A stretch of DNA of 64,000 nt. It comes from Endomicrobium sp. GTDB lineage: Bacteria > Elusimicrobiota > Endomicrobiia > Endomicrobiales > Endomicrobiaceae. The position numbers were made by a program, and so were the translations under genes. The first letter of the stretch is position 1. Each line of letters begins with the position of its first letter. Below the pieces are notes generated by a model, which saw only the letters and a list, made by a program, of their open reading frames with translations, made no database searches and was not told the DNA's origin. Shown here piece by piece: positions 32,792-42,760 of the stretch. The stretch is taken from positions 192,531 to 256,530 of the forward strand of contig JAISAS010000004.1 in the NCBI GenBank assembly GCA_031266535.1, written 5' to 3'.

Positions 32792-33514
32792 TTATTTTAT
32801 CAACAAATTTTCATTATTGAATAAATAATAATTTTTTATAGGTATTAAATTTTTATCAAATTCATAAATAAGCGGACTCGCAGTAGGAATATTTAAATCT
32901 ACTATACGATCATCGCTTATTTTATCAAGATATTTTATTAAAGCTCTCAAACTATTACCATGAGCTACTATAATAATTTTTTTACGCATTTTCATATTAT
33001 GTATAATCTCTTTCTCCCAGTAAGGTACAACTCTTGTTACAGTATCTTTTAAACACTCTGTTAAAGGAATCTCCTTTTTTTGAAGACACGAATACCTTAT
33101 ATCATTACCTGGGTACCTATCATCATTTTCATTTAGAGGAATCGGAGAAACAGAATAACTCCTCCTCCAAAGTTTTACTTGAGTTTTTCCATATTTCACA
33201 GCTGTTTCTGATTTATTTAATCCTTGTAAAGCACCATAATGCCGCTCATTTAATCTCCAACTCTTAATTACTGGAATCCACAGTAAATTCATTACATCCA
33301 AAATATTCCACAAGGTCTTAATCGCTCTTTTAAGAACTGAAGTATACGCTATATCAAAAGTAAATCCATTTCTTTTCATTTGCTCTCCAGCCAGTAAAGC
33401 TTCCTCTTTCCCTTTTTCAGATAGATCAACATCAGACCATCCTGTAAATATATTCTCCTTATTCCAAACACTTTCACCATGTCTAATTAAAACAATTTTA
33501 TACATTTCATTCAC
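32792..33514 (-). CDS. gpmA: 2,3-bisphosphoglycerate-dependent phosphoglycerate mutase
   Basis: [51 protein letters not shown]. Confidence 0.95.
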   Translation of the reverse strand: MNEMYKIVLIRHGESVWNKENIFTGWSDVDLSEKGKEEALLAGEQMKRNGFTFDIAYTSVLKRAIKTLWNILDVMNLLWIPVIKSWRLNERHYGALQGLNKSETAVKYGKTQVKLWRRSYSVSPIPLNENDDRYPGNDIRYSCLQKKEIPLTECLKDTVTRVVPYWEKEIIHNMKMRKKIIIVAHGNSLRALIKYLDKISDDRIVDLNIPTASPLIYEFDKNLIPIKNYYLFNNENLLIK

Positions 33515-33615
33515 CTCTATAACATAAAAACTTAAATATTATAAATATAAATATAACAAGATAAATATTATAACTTAAACACACAACTGAATCAAATAAA
33601 ATATATAAAAATTTA

Positions 33616-35100
33616 TCAAATCAATTTACTTGGTTGCTTAATATGCTTTAATTTTAAAGAAATTATTCTAAAAGCTCCATCTGTATCATGAACTTTACCT
33701 TCTTGTTGTGCCTCAAAGACTAAATTTAGAAGCTCACCAATTAATGGTCCTGATTTTAAATTAAATTTTATCATTATCATATTTCCATCAATAATTTTAT
33801 GTGTAAATGTTACTTTTTTTAGTTCATAGTAATATCTTAAAAGTTCTTCTATGAATTTTTCTTGAAATTTTAATGTTTCTTTAGAAAAAATTCTTAATTC
33901 CTTATATGAGTGCCAATCAGACATTGAAAGAATGAGCAAATCTGGTGTATTATCACCTATATCTCTAAAAAATTTTAATGCAGCTTTTCTTGTTATCGTA
34001 CTATTCCTTACTAAAGTAGAAGGACGCATATGTTTCTTTATTAACAACGTTACAAATTCGATATCTTTTTTGCCAAATTTTAGGTTAGACATAATTTTTT
34101 TTATTTTTTCTGCTCCTATTTCTTCATGTCCAAGAAAATGTAATTTTCCTTTTTCAAATTTTGCAGTTTCTGGTTTTGCATTATCATGAAAGAAAGCAGC
34201 AAATTTTAACAACCCTATCCTTGTAACATTTTCAGAAAAAATATTGTCATTATTAAAATGTTGTTGAATATTTAAATAATTTCCAGGAAAATATTTTTTT
34301 AAATTATTCAGAATATTTTCTATGGATCTCATAGTTTCAAAAGAGTGTTGGAACAATCCTCCAGAATGATAATAATATTTTTTACAAATTTCCTTCATAA
34401 TATTAACTTCGGTAAAAACTTCTGAAAATAATCCACTTTTATCCATTTTTTCTATAAATATTACACTATTGTTAATTGCTAATATTTTAAAGAATTCATT
34501 TTTTATTCGTATAGGTGATACTTTAGATATGAGCCTTACGTTTTGCTTTATTTGTTTCAATGTTTTACAAGAAATATTAAAATTCAGCTCAGCAGCAAAA
34601 CGAAATGCTCTCAACATTCGTAACGGATCTATTCTAAATGATTCAATTGAAACTACATTTATAACCTTCAATTTAAAATCTTTTAAAACATTTTTATTAA
34701 CTAAAATAGGATACTTATTAAAATTTTTAAAAAATTTTAAATCAAAAGCTACCGCATTAATTGTAAAATCTCTATTCTGTAAATCTTGCCATATAGTTTT
34801 ACCATGAATAAGAGAAATATCTATATTATCAACAATATAATTTTCAAGTATTATTCTATAAATTTTATTTTTATCATCCAGAATTACAAGTTTGGATTTC
34901 AAAGCACACGCTATTTTCTCAGAATAGTTTAAAGCATCTTTGTTAACAACTAAATCAATATCATTACATCTACGTTTTAGAATAAGATCTCTTGAGAATC
35001 CACCCACAGCATATACTTTAAAATCTTGTGATAAACTATTTATCTTATTAATAAGCTTATTCAATTCTAAAATCCATTGCATGTTTGATATAGTCATCAA
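33616..35100 (-). CDS. cca: CCA tRNA nucleotidyltransferase / polyA polymerase family with HD domain
   Basis: VGGFSRDLILKRRCNDIDLVV, RDFTINAVAF, RMLRAFRFAAEL, HDNAKPETA. Confidence 0.9.
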   Translation of the reverse strand: MMTISNMQWILELNKLINKINSLSQDFKVYAVGGFSRDLILKRRCNDIDLVVNKDALNYSEKIACALKSKLVILDDKNKIYRIILENYIVDNIDISLIHGKTIWQDLQNRDFTINAVAFDLKFFKNFNKYPILVNKNVLKDFKLKVINVVSIESFRIDPLRMLRAFRFAAELNFNISCKTLKQIKQNVRLISKVSPIRIKNEFFKILAINNSVIFIEKMDKSGLFSEVFTEVNIMKEICKKYYYHSGGLFQHSFETMRSIENILNNLKKYFPGNYLNIQQHFNNDNIFSENVTRIGLLKFAAFFHDNAKPETAKFEKGKLHFLGHEEIGAEKIKKIMSNLKFGKKDIEFVTLLIKKHMRPSTLVRNSTITRKAALKFFRDIGDNTPDLLILSMSDWHSYKELRIFSKETLKFQEKFIEELLRYYYELKKVTFTHKIIDGNMIMIKFNLKSGPLIGELLNLVFEAQQEGKVHDTDGAFRIISLKLKHIKQPSKLI

Positions 35101-36341
35101 TCCTCAATTTGAGAATTGATAATTATAGTCACAGGATATTTAGAAAATATTTTATTAGTTATATTCAAAATATCTTTTGTTGAAATCTTATTTACATCAT
35201 TAAGATATTCAGTATCATATTCATAACCTTGCCCAATAATTTCTCGCCATCCGTAATAGTAAGATTGTTTATTTACGGTTTGTCGTTCCATAGCATAAAG
35301 ACTTTTTATATATATTTTAGCATCTTTTAGTTCTCTATCTGAAATTTCTGTAACACAAAAATTTTTTAAAATTTCATATATTTTATCTAATACTAAATCA
35401 ATATTTTTTTTATCAAGCCCTACATAAATTGCAAAATAACTTCCTTCTACTCTTGGAGGGTATATAGAACCCACTTCATAAGCAAGCCCAAAATTTTCTC
35501 TTAATTCAATAAATAATCTACTACTCATTTTTCCACCTAAAATAGTATTTGCAATTTTCATAGGAATAAAATCTAAATCAAAAATGCTAGGAGCCTGAAA
35601 TCCCATATATATATAAGATTGATCAAACTTTCCATCAATTTCTTTTTTTATTGGCTTATAATGCTGTACGTTATTAAAAGCAGATTTTTTTGACTTCATT
35701 CCATCAGGAACTAATGAAAAATATTTCTCTAAAGACTTTTTTACAACATTTTTATTTATATTCCCTGAAACGGAAATTAAGATATTAGAAGAATTGTAAG
35801 AATATTCATACCAATGCTTTACATTTTCTCTACTAATTTTTTTAACTGATATATTTGTACCAAAAACAGGTACAGCATAAGGCGTTTTATAATAAAATAA
35901 CTTTATAAATTCATCATAAGCAACATCTCCTATATTATCCTTTCGTGATTTAAGAATCGCTATAACTTTTTGCTTTTCAAAAAACAAATTCTTATCATCT
36001 AAAGTAGGATTTAACACTACATCAGAAAGAATTTCAACTGCTTTATTAAAATATTCGCTAGTAAACGTCATACAAAACCCAGATATATCATAGTCAGTAA
36101 AAGCATATAATTGTGCTCCTATATTTTCTATATCATTTATAAGAATTTCATTCGAGCGGTTTTTTGTAGATCGTATCATAAGTTTCGAAGTAATATATGA
36201 TATTCCCGCATTATTCAAAATTTCATTTACAACAGAAACAGATGTAACCACTCTTAATGCAACAACATCAGCTCCACTAGTTTTATTAAATACAATTTTA
36301 ACATTATTTTTAAGAATAAAATTCTCCACCAGACCCTCCAA
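35097..36341 (-). CDS. M16 family peptidase-like protein, lacks HxxEH
   Basis: M16 fold segments (VISVSGNINKNVVKKSLEKYF, NTILGGKMSSRLFIELRE) but N-terminal zinc motif absent. Confidence 0.88.
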   Translation of the reverse strand: MEGLVENFILKNNVKIVFNKTSGADVVALRVVTSVSVVNEILNNAGISYITSKLMIRSTKNRSNEILINDIENIGAQLYAFTDYDISGFCMTFTSEYFNKAVEILSDVVLNPTLDDKNLFFEKQKVIAILKSRKDNIGDVAYDEFIKLFYYKTPYAVPVFGTNISVKKISRENVKHWYEYSYNSSNILISVSGNINKNVVKKSLEKYFSLVPDGMKSKKSAFNNVQHYKPIKKEIDGKFDQSYIYMGFQAPSIFDLDFIPMKIANTILGGKMSSRLFIELRENFGLAYEVGSIYPPRVEGSYFAIYVGLDKKNIDLVLDKIYEILKNFCVTEISDRELKDAKIYIKSLYAMERQTVNKQSYYYGWREIIGQGYEYDTEYLNDVNKISTKDILNITNKIFSKYPVTIIINSQIED

Positions 36342-36400
36342 ATTTAACTCGTAAACACACTTTTTATAAATAAAACTCTATCAAAAGTAAACACAATTTT

Positions 36401-37672
36401 TTATTTTCTTACATATGAAGCAAATGTTTTAGGCAATAAAGCCACATTAGAAATTGTTTTTGATAAGTAATATTTTTCAAAAAAATCTTTTATATCTGTA
36501 GTTGTTATTTTATTTAATTTTCTTATATATTTTGTCATAAAATTAGAGTTGTTCATTAAATGCCAATATCCAATATTTTCTGCAACGTCAATAGATGTTT
36601 CAAAAGAAAAATTTAAATTTGTTTTTATCGAAAGTTTTGCCCTATCCAATTCCTTCTTAGTAACACCAATATCGATAATATTTTGAATTTGATTTTTTAT
36701 TTCATTTTTAATATTCATCATATTTTTTGGATTAAAAACAGACATAATACAAATATTTCCAGCTTCTTTCTTATGAACAAAAAAAGAAACTATGGAAAAT
36801 ACTAAATGTTTTTCTTCGTACAAAGATCTATAAAGTCTTGAGCTCTTTCCTCCACCTAAAATATCTACAGCTAAATTTGCTATATATATATCCTCTTCAT
36901 CTAAACTTGGCCCAAGAAAACCACTAAGCATGTACCCAATTCCAACTTTTCCATAGTCTATTACATCTTTTCTATTATGAACATCTTCAACAAATAACGG
37001 CTTTGTTGGTAAAAATCGTTTAGGAAATTTACCAAAAGTTTCATCTACAACCTTCTTAATTTTTAATTCATTAAAATCACCTGATATAGAAAGTACTATG
37101 TTACTGGGAACATAATGCATCTTGTAATAATTATATATCTCTTTATAAGAAATATTTTCAATAATTTGTAATTTCCCTATAACACTATTTTTTAATGTAC
37201 TTTTTACGTAAATAGATTCATAAAATTTTTCATAAAGAACAGCTACAGGATTATCAAAATATCTCCTAATTTCTTCAATAACAACCTTTCTTTCTTTATC
37301 AATCTCATACTTAGAAAAAAGTGGATTTTGTATAATATCGGCAAGTATTTTTATACATTTTTTCATTCCATTTTTTTGAATATTTACATAATACATAGTA
37401 TATTCTTTTGTTGTAACAGCATTTATATACCCACCCATATTTTCAATATTTTTACATGCCAAATCACCTGGATAATTTTTACTACCTTTAAACATTAGAT
37501 GTTCTAAAAAGTGAGATAATCCAGATTGAAAAAACTGTTCATTAACAGAACCCACTTTCACAAAAATAACCACAGAAGCTATAAAATTATTTTTATTGTT
37601 TTTTAAAACTAATTTAAGTCCATTTTTATATTTTACAGTTTTTGCTCTCATTATAAAATAAATCCTTGTCAT
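36401..37672 (-). CDS. M16 family zinc peptidase
   Basis: HFLEHLMFKG (HxxEH) and DILGGGKSSRLYRSL. Confidence 0.93.
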   Translation of the reverse strand: MTRIYFIMRAKTVKYKNGLKLVLKNNKNNFIASVVIFVKVGSVNEQFFQSGLSHFLEHLMFKGSKNYPGDLACKNIENMGGYINAVTTKEYTMYYVNIQKNGMKKCIKILADIIQNPLFSKYEIDKERKVVIEEIRRYFDNPVAVLYEKFYESIYVKSTLKNSVIGKLQIIENISYKEIYNYYKMHYVPSNIVLSISGDFNELKIKKVVDETFGKFPKRFLPTKPLFVEDVHNRKDVIDYGKVGIGYMLSGFLGPSLDEEDIYIANLAVDILGGGKSSRLYRSLYEEKHLVFSIVSFFVHKKEAGNICIMSVFNPKNMMNIKNEIKNQIQNIIDIGVTKKELDRAKLSIKTNLNFSFETSIDVAENIGYWHLMNNSNFMTKYIRKLNKITTTDIKDFFEKYYLSKTISNVALLPKTFASYVRK

Positions 37673-37742
37673 AAAAAAATATTTATCTATAATAAAGAAA
37701 GATCAAATTACAACAAGCATCTTTCACACATAAATATTCTAC

Positions 37743-37768
37743 TAATTGTTATAATGTTATAACAATTA
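37743..37768. promoter_or_regulatory. perfect palindrome, possible operator or transcript end
   Basis: TAATTGTTATAA-TG-TTATAACAATTA, intergenic between ftsB-like gene and M16 pair. Confidence 0.5.
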
Positions 37769-37966
37769 CAAATTTTTCACCTAAACTTCATTCAATATAA
37801 AAAAACGTTTAATACATGAGACTTATAATTATTTATTTAACATAGTTATTTTTCTATATGAGAACAAAAATTTTTATTTTTCTCAAATTTTACTTTAAAT
37901 ATTTATTGCAATTCTTCCTCAATAAAATAAATAGATAAACTAGACAAGTACTAATTTTATGTTTTA

Positions 37967-38251
37967 TTATATATTAAATCTATACTCTATTTCATATTGT
38001 GCCGTAACATCCAATTCACTACGAACCATTTTCTCTAAATAGATTGGTTCTTTTTCAAGATAATATATTCTTTTTTTAAACAAATCATTTTGACGGCAAG
38101 CATTCTTTATATTTTTTTTCAATTTATATTGACTAAAAAAATTTTCTAAAAGAACTCTATTCCCTTTATTGAGAATTAAAATCAATAAAATCACCATAAA
38201 AACCACATAACGAACTTTAAATTTTTTCATATAAAAATTATTTTGGAACAA
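37967..38251 (-). CDS. FtsB/DivIC-like septum formation initiator
   Basis: short bitopic coiled-coil protein next to eno (classic eno-ftsB order). Confidence 0.7.
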   Translation of the reverse strand: MFQNNFYMKKFKVRYVVFMVILLILILNKGNRVLLENFFSQYKLKKNIKNACRQNDLFKKRIYYLEKEPIYLEKMVRSELDVTAQYEIEYRFNI

Positions 38252-38297
38252 CAGAACCTTATCAATTAATTTTAAAACATTTATTTAAAAGATTACC

Positions 38298-39617
38298 TTA
38301 TTCCATCATCTTTATACTTGAAAATGCAGATTTTCCTAAATAACTCGCTCTAGAACCCAATTCTTCTTCAATTCTTAACAATTGATTATATTTACATATT
38401 CTATCAATCCTTGATACAGATCCAGCTTTAATCTGCCCTGTATTTAAAGCTACAGCCAAATCTGAAATAATATTATCTTCAGTTTCACCTGAACGATGAG
38501 ATATAATCGCAGTATACCCAGCTTTATAAGCCATTTGAACAGTCTCAATAGTCTCTGAAAGCGAACCTATTTGATTAACCTTTATTAAAACTGAATTTGC
38601 AACATCATTATCAATTCCTCTTTTTAATATTTTAGAATTAGTTACGAAGAGATCATCACCCACAAGTTGAAGTTTCGATTTCAAATTTGCTGTTAAAATT
38701 CTCCATCCACTCCAATCAAATTCACTCAATCCATCCTCAATCGATATAATAGGGTATTTTCTCAGAAGATTTTCATAAAAATCAATCATTTCTTCCGATG
38801 TTTTTACTTTATTTAATATTTCTCCTTTAAATATATAATTATTATTTTCATATAATTCATTTGCAGCAACATCTAAAGCAAAAACAATATCTCTACCTAT
38901 GCTATAACCGGCAGTTGTAACAGCTTCGCACATTATTTCAAGAGCCTGATCATTATCCCTTAAATTTGGAGCAAACCCCCCTTCATCTCCAACACTTGTA
39001 GTATAACCTTTTTTATTTAAAATCTTTTTTAAACTATGAAAAACTTCGCAACCTACCCTCAAAGCTTCATGAAAATTAGGAACATTCACAGGAACTATCA
39101 TAAATTCCTGTAAATCAACATTATTATCTGCATGTTTACCTCCATTAATGATATTCATAAGTGGTACAGGTAAAATATATTTATCATTCTGAATATTATA
39201 AATTTTTCTTATATATTCATATATTGGAAGTTTGTTTGAATTTGCACCAGCTTTAGCACAAGCAAGTGATACTCCTAAAATTGCATTAGCCCCTAAATTA
39301 CTTTTAGAATCAGTCCCATCAAGTTCTATCATTATATTATCTATTTCTTGTTGTTTTGTTATTTCAAAATTCAATAATTTAGGTGCAATTACATCATTAA
39401 TATTTGAAACTGCCTTTAACACACCTTGACCTTTAAATCTTATGTTATCAATATCTCTAAGTTCTAATGCTTCTCCTGAACCAACCGATGCTCCTGACGG
39501 AACAGCAGCTCTTCCTAAAGTCCCATCACTAAGCCTTACATCAGATTCAACAGTAGGATTTCCACGCGAATCAATAATTTCCCTCCCTACAATTTTTACA
39601 ATTTTAACCATAACCAA
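38298..39617 (-). CDS. eno: enolase
   Basis: [42 protein letters not shown]. Confidence 0.98.
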   Translation of the reverse strand: MVMVKIVKIVGREIIDSRGNPTVESDVRLSDGTLGRAAVPSGASVGSGEALELRDIDNIRFKGQGVLKAVSNINDVIAPKLLNFEITKQQEIDNIMIELDGTDSKSNLGANAILGVSLACAKAGANSNKLPIYEYIRKIYNIQNDKYILPVPLMNIINGGKHADNNVDLQEFMIVPVNVPNFHEALRVGCEVFHSLKKILNKKGYTTSVGDEGGFAPNLRDNDQALEIMCEAVTTAGYSIGRDIVFALDVAANELYENNNYIFKGEILNKVKTSEEMIDFYENLLRKYPIISIEDGLSEFDWSGWRILTANLKSKLQLVGDDLFVTNSKILKRGIDNDVANSVLIKVNQIGSLSETIETVQMAYKAGYTAIISHRSGETEDNIISDLAVALNTGQIKAGSVSRIDRICKYNQLLRIEEELGSRASYLGKSAFSSIKMME

Positions 39618-39623
39618 GCCCTC

Positions 39624-40046
39624 CTATTTTCTATGATCAAGCTTATTGAATAATCTAATTGATAACATTTGCGCTAATAAGCTATTATTAGAAATAACTT
39701 CAATTTTGGAATTAAAATCATCAATTTTTGTTACAAAAATAGCTATCTCAGTCGAATCTAAACAACAATTAAAATCCTTTGAAAAATTAAAAGCAACTAT
39801 GTATCCTTTATTGAAATTTTTATGAGTTATTCTTGCTTCAAAAGTTTTTATTAAGCTAATAACTTTATTAAAGCAATCTTTTTTTTGCATCGCAAAAATC
39901 TTAACAAATCTTCCTGAATTCTCATTCTTAAATTTCACAATAGAAAAACCCAACATACGTGTCGAATAATCAAGAACTGAGCACGACATCATTAAAAACA
40001 GAAAAACAAAAATTAAAATAGAAAAAAATCGCATAAAAAATCGCAT
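39624..40046 (-). CDS. putative lipoprotein
   Basis: signal peptide with lipobox-like LMMSC; 140 aa. Confidence 0.6.
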   Translation of the reverse strand: MRFFMRFFSILIFVFLFLMMSCSVLDYSTRMLGFSIVKFKNENSGRFVKIFAMQKKDCFNKVISLIKTFEARITHKNFNKGYIVAFNFSKDFNCCLDSTEIAIFVTKIDDFNSKIEVISNNSLLAQMLSIRLFNKLDHRK

Positions 40047-40204
40047 ATAACTAAATTATGATTATAGCAAATCACATAAATAAACAGTACATAATTGAAA
40101 ATTATTTACTATTGTTTACCGTTTATTTTAATAAAAATTTAGAAATATTAGAAACAATAAACAATTTTAATGTAATCTGTTTTTTTGCTACAATAAGTGG
40201 GCAT

Positions 40205-41254
40205 ATGATAAGTACTAAAAACATATTAAGCAAAGCTATACATTTTCACACGCTAAATAAAAACGAAATATTATATATTCTTAAAGAAAAAAACACAAAA
40301 ATGCTTTTTTATATGGCTAATAAGATACGAAAAGAATACGTTGGAGATGAAGTTCATTTACGTGCTCTTATAGAATTTTCAAATTACTGTATACGAAACT
40401 GTCTATATTGCGGTTTAAGAAAAGATAATTATCGGCTAGTACGTTATAGATTAGAACCATGGAAAATTATAGAATTAGCACAAAAAGCAAAAAACTGTAA
40501 TTATAAAACGGTTGTTTTACAATCTGGAGAAGATCCGTATTATACCACTAAAAAAATGAAAGATATTATTTCAGCTATTAAAAGCTTAGACATTGTTGTT
40601 ACGTTAAGCATTGGAGAAAAAACTTTTAACGAATACGAAGCATATCGCAATAGCGGAGCTGATAGATATCTGCTTAGAATAGAAACCACAAATAGTATCC
40701 TCTACAATAAACTTAATCCAGAGATGAATTTAAAGAATAGAATGAAATGTATTGAGTATATAAAAAAATTAGGATATGAAGTAGGATCAGGAATAATGGT
40801 AGGACTTCCAGGTCAAACATTAGAAAGCATAGCAAAAGACATACTGTATCTTAAGTCAATTCCTGTTGATATGGCAGGCATAGGTCCATTTATTTATCAT
40901 CCTAATACTCCAATAAGTTTAAAAACTAATTCTCATGGAACAAATAATGCATTTGAATTGTCTCTTAAAGTAATGGCAATTTTACGTTTACTTATGCCAT
41001 GGATTAATATACCTGCAACAACTGCAATGGAAACTTTAAATACACAAGGACGTCTAATAGCTTTACAAAGCGGAGCAAATGTAGTTATGCCAAACGCAAC
41101 AGAAACAATTTATAGAAAATACTACGAAATATATCCTGGTAAAATTTGTCTAAAAGATTCCACACAATACTGTAGATTTTGCATAGAAAATAAAATCAAA
41201 TCAATAAATAGATACGTATCAAATGGAAAAGGATTTTGCAAAAAAACAAAATGA
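40205..41254 (+). CDS. hydE: [FeFe] hydrogenase H-cluster radical SAM maturase HydE (start probably internal to the 40058 ORF)
   Basis: LRALIEFSNYCIRNCLYCGLR (CxxxCxxC), YKTVVLQSGEDPYY, GSGIMVGLPGQT, IGPFIYHPNTP. Confidence 0.87.
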   Translation: MISTKNILSKAIHFHTLNKNEILYILKEKNTKMLFYMANKIRKEYVGDEVHLRALIEFSNYCIRNCLYCGLRKDNYRLVRYRLEPWKIIELAQKAKNCNYKTVVLQSGEDPYYTTKKMKDIISAIKSLDIVVTLSIGEKTFNEYEAYRNSGADRYLLRIETTNSILYNKLNPEMNLKNRMKCIEYIKKLGYEVGSGIMVGLPGQTLESIAKDILYLKSIPVDMAGIGPFIYHPNTPISLKTNSHGTNNAFELSLKVMAILRLLMPWINIPATTAMETLNTQGRLIALQSGANVVMPNATETIYRKYYEIYPGKICLKDSTQYCRFCIENKIKSINRYVSNGKGFCKKTK

Positions 41255-42321
41255 ATATACTAACTGGACTAAGTGGTGGAGTTGACTCTTCTGTTGCCGC
41301 TTATTTATTAAAAAAACAAGGACATAAAGTAATTGGTGTAATAATGTCAATATGGGATAAGTCTTTTAAACCACATGAAATTAAAAACACAAATACTTGC
41401 TTTGGTCCTGAAGATGATGATATAGAAGCAGCACAAAGAACAGCTGATTTTCTCAAAATTCCTCTACATATAATAGATTGTAGCAAAGAATATAAAAAAA
41501 TTGTTATTGAAAATTTTAAAATTGAATATAAAGAAGGACGTACTCCAAATCCATGTATACGCTGTAATGCCTATATTAAATTTTTAGTTCTACCTTCAAT
41601 CGCTAAAATTAAAGGAATATTTTTCGACAAATTTGCTACTGGACATTATGCAAACATAAGATTTAATAATTTTCTAAATATGTATCAATTGTGCAGAGCT
41701 ATTGACTCAAGCAAAGACCAAACTTATTTTTTATACAGACTTGTACAAAAAATTCTCTCAAAAACTTTTTTTCCTCTTGGTTCTTATACAAAAGAACAAG
41801 TAAGAAATATCGCTAAAAAAATAGGTCTCCCAACAGCTGAAAGACCAGATAGTCAAAATTTTTATTGTGGAGATTATAAAAATATTTTACAATTTCGAAA
41901 AAATTGTGGAAATATCATAGATAAAAATGGCCAAATTCTTGGACAACATAATGGAATTTGGAATTATACCGTAGGAAAACGCAAAGGTCTTGGACTCAAT
42001 GGAGGAACAAAACAACCACTATACGTTATAAATATTTCAGCTAAACAAAATACTATAATAGTAGGAGAAAAAGAAGATTTATACGTTTCATCTTTTATAG
42101 CCGAGAAAGTATTTTGGAGTTCAATTCCTATTCCAAAAGATATTTTTGAAGCAACCGCAAAAATACGTCAACATCATAAACCAGCAAAAGCTATAATTAT
42201 TCCACAAGAAAAATCAAGAGTAAAAGTTAAATTTTATGAACCTCAAATGACCATTACACCAGGACAAAGCGTTGTATTCTATAAAGATAATATAGTATTA
42301 GGTGGAGGAATATTATTATAA
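41251..42321 (+). CDS. mnmA: tRNA 2-thiouridine(34) synthase MnmA-like
   Basis: LSGGVDSSVAAYLL PP-loop, NPCIRCNAYIKF, ATGHYA, KDQTYFLYRL. Confidence 0.88.
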   Translation: MNILTGLSGGVDSSVAAYLLKKQGHKVIGVIMSIWDKSFKPHEIKNTNTCFGPEDDDIEAAQRTADFLKIPLHIIDCSKEYKKIVIENFKIEYKEGRTPNPCIRCNAYIKFLVLPSIAKIKGIFFDKFATGHYANIRFNNFLNMYQLCRAIDSSKDQTYFLYRLVQKILSKTFFPLGSYTKEQVRNIAKKIGLPTAERPDSQNFYCGDYKNILQFRKNCGNIIDKNGQILGQHNGIWNYTVGKRKGLGLNGGTKQPLYVINISAKQNTIIVGEKEDLYVSSFIAEKVFWSSIPIPKDIFEATAKIRQHHKPAKAIIIPQEKSRVKVKFYEPQMTITPGQSVVFYKDNIVLGGGILL

Positions 42322-42760
42322 ATTTTCGTTTCATTTAATATAGTTACAACAAGCTTTACTATATTTAGACATTTATAGCCCTTATAAATATCAACAAAAT
42401 CAAATTTTATAATAAAATTAATTCACATAAGAAAAATATGTTCTTGAAACTTTATGATAGTCTTTGTAAAATAAAAAAGTAAAAAATAATTTGAAATAGA
42501 ATTTATAATTCTCATACACAAAGGTAATTACAAAAGAAATAAAACAAAATTAAAATTGTACTTTAAATAACTAAGTTCTCAACGTGTTCTATAAAATAAA
42601 ATTTTAAGCACAATATTTAAAATAAAGTTATTATAATTTAGAACAAATCATATGTTTGATATAATATAAAGGATTTGTTTGTAAGTACAATTAATATTTT
42701 TTTACACATATTCATATAAAATAAGATGAGAAGGATATAAATAATTTTGGAGGTAAGATT

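Noticed and set aside
40058-40204. N-terminal extension of the HydE ORF
   Set aside because: HydE similarity starts around the internal Met at 40205; the upstream part is AT-driven and unlike known HydE N-termini.
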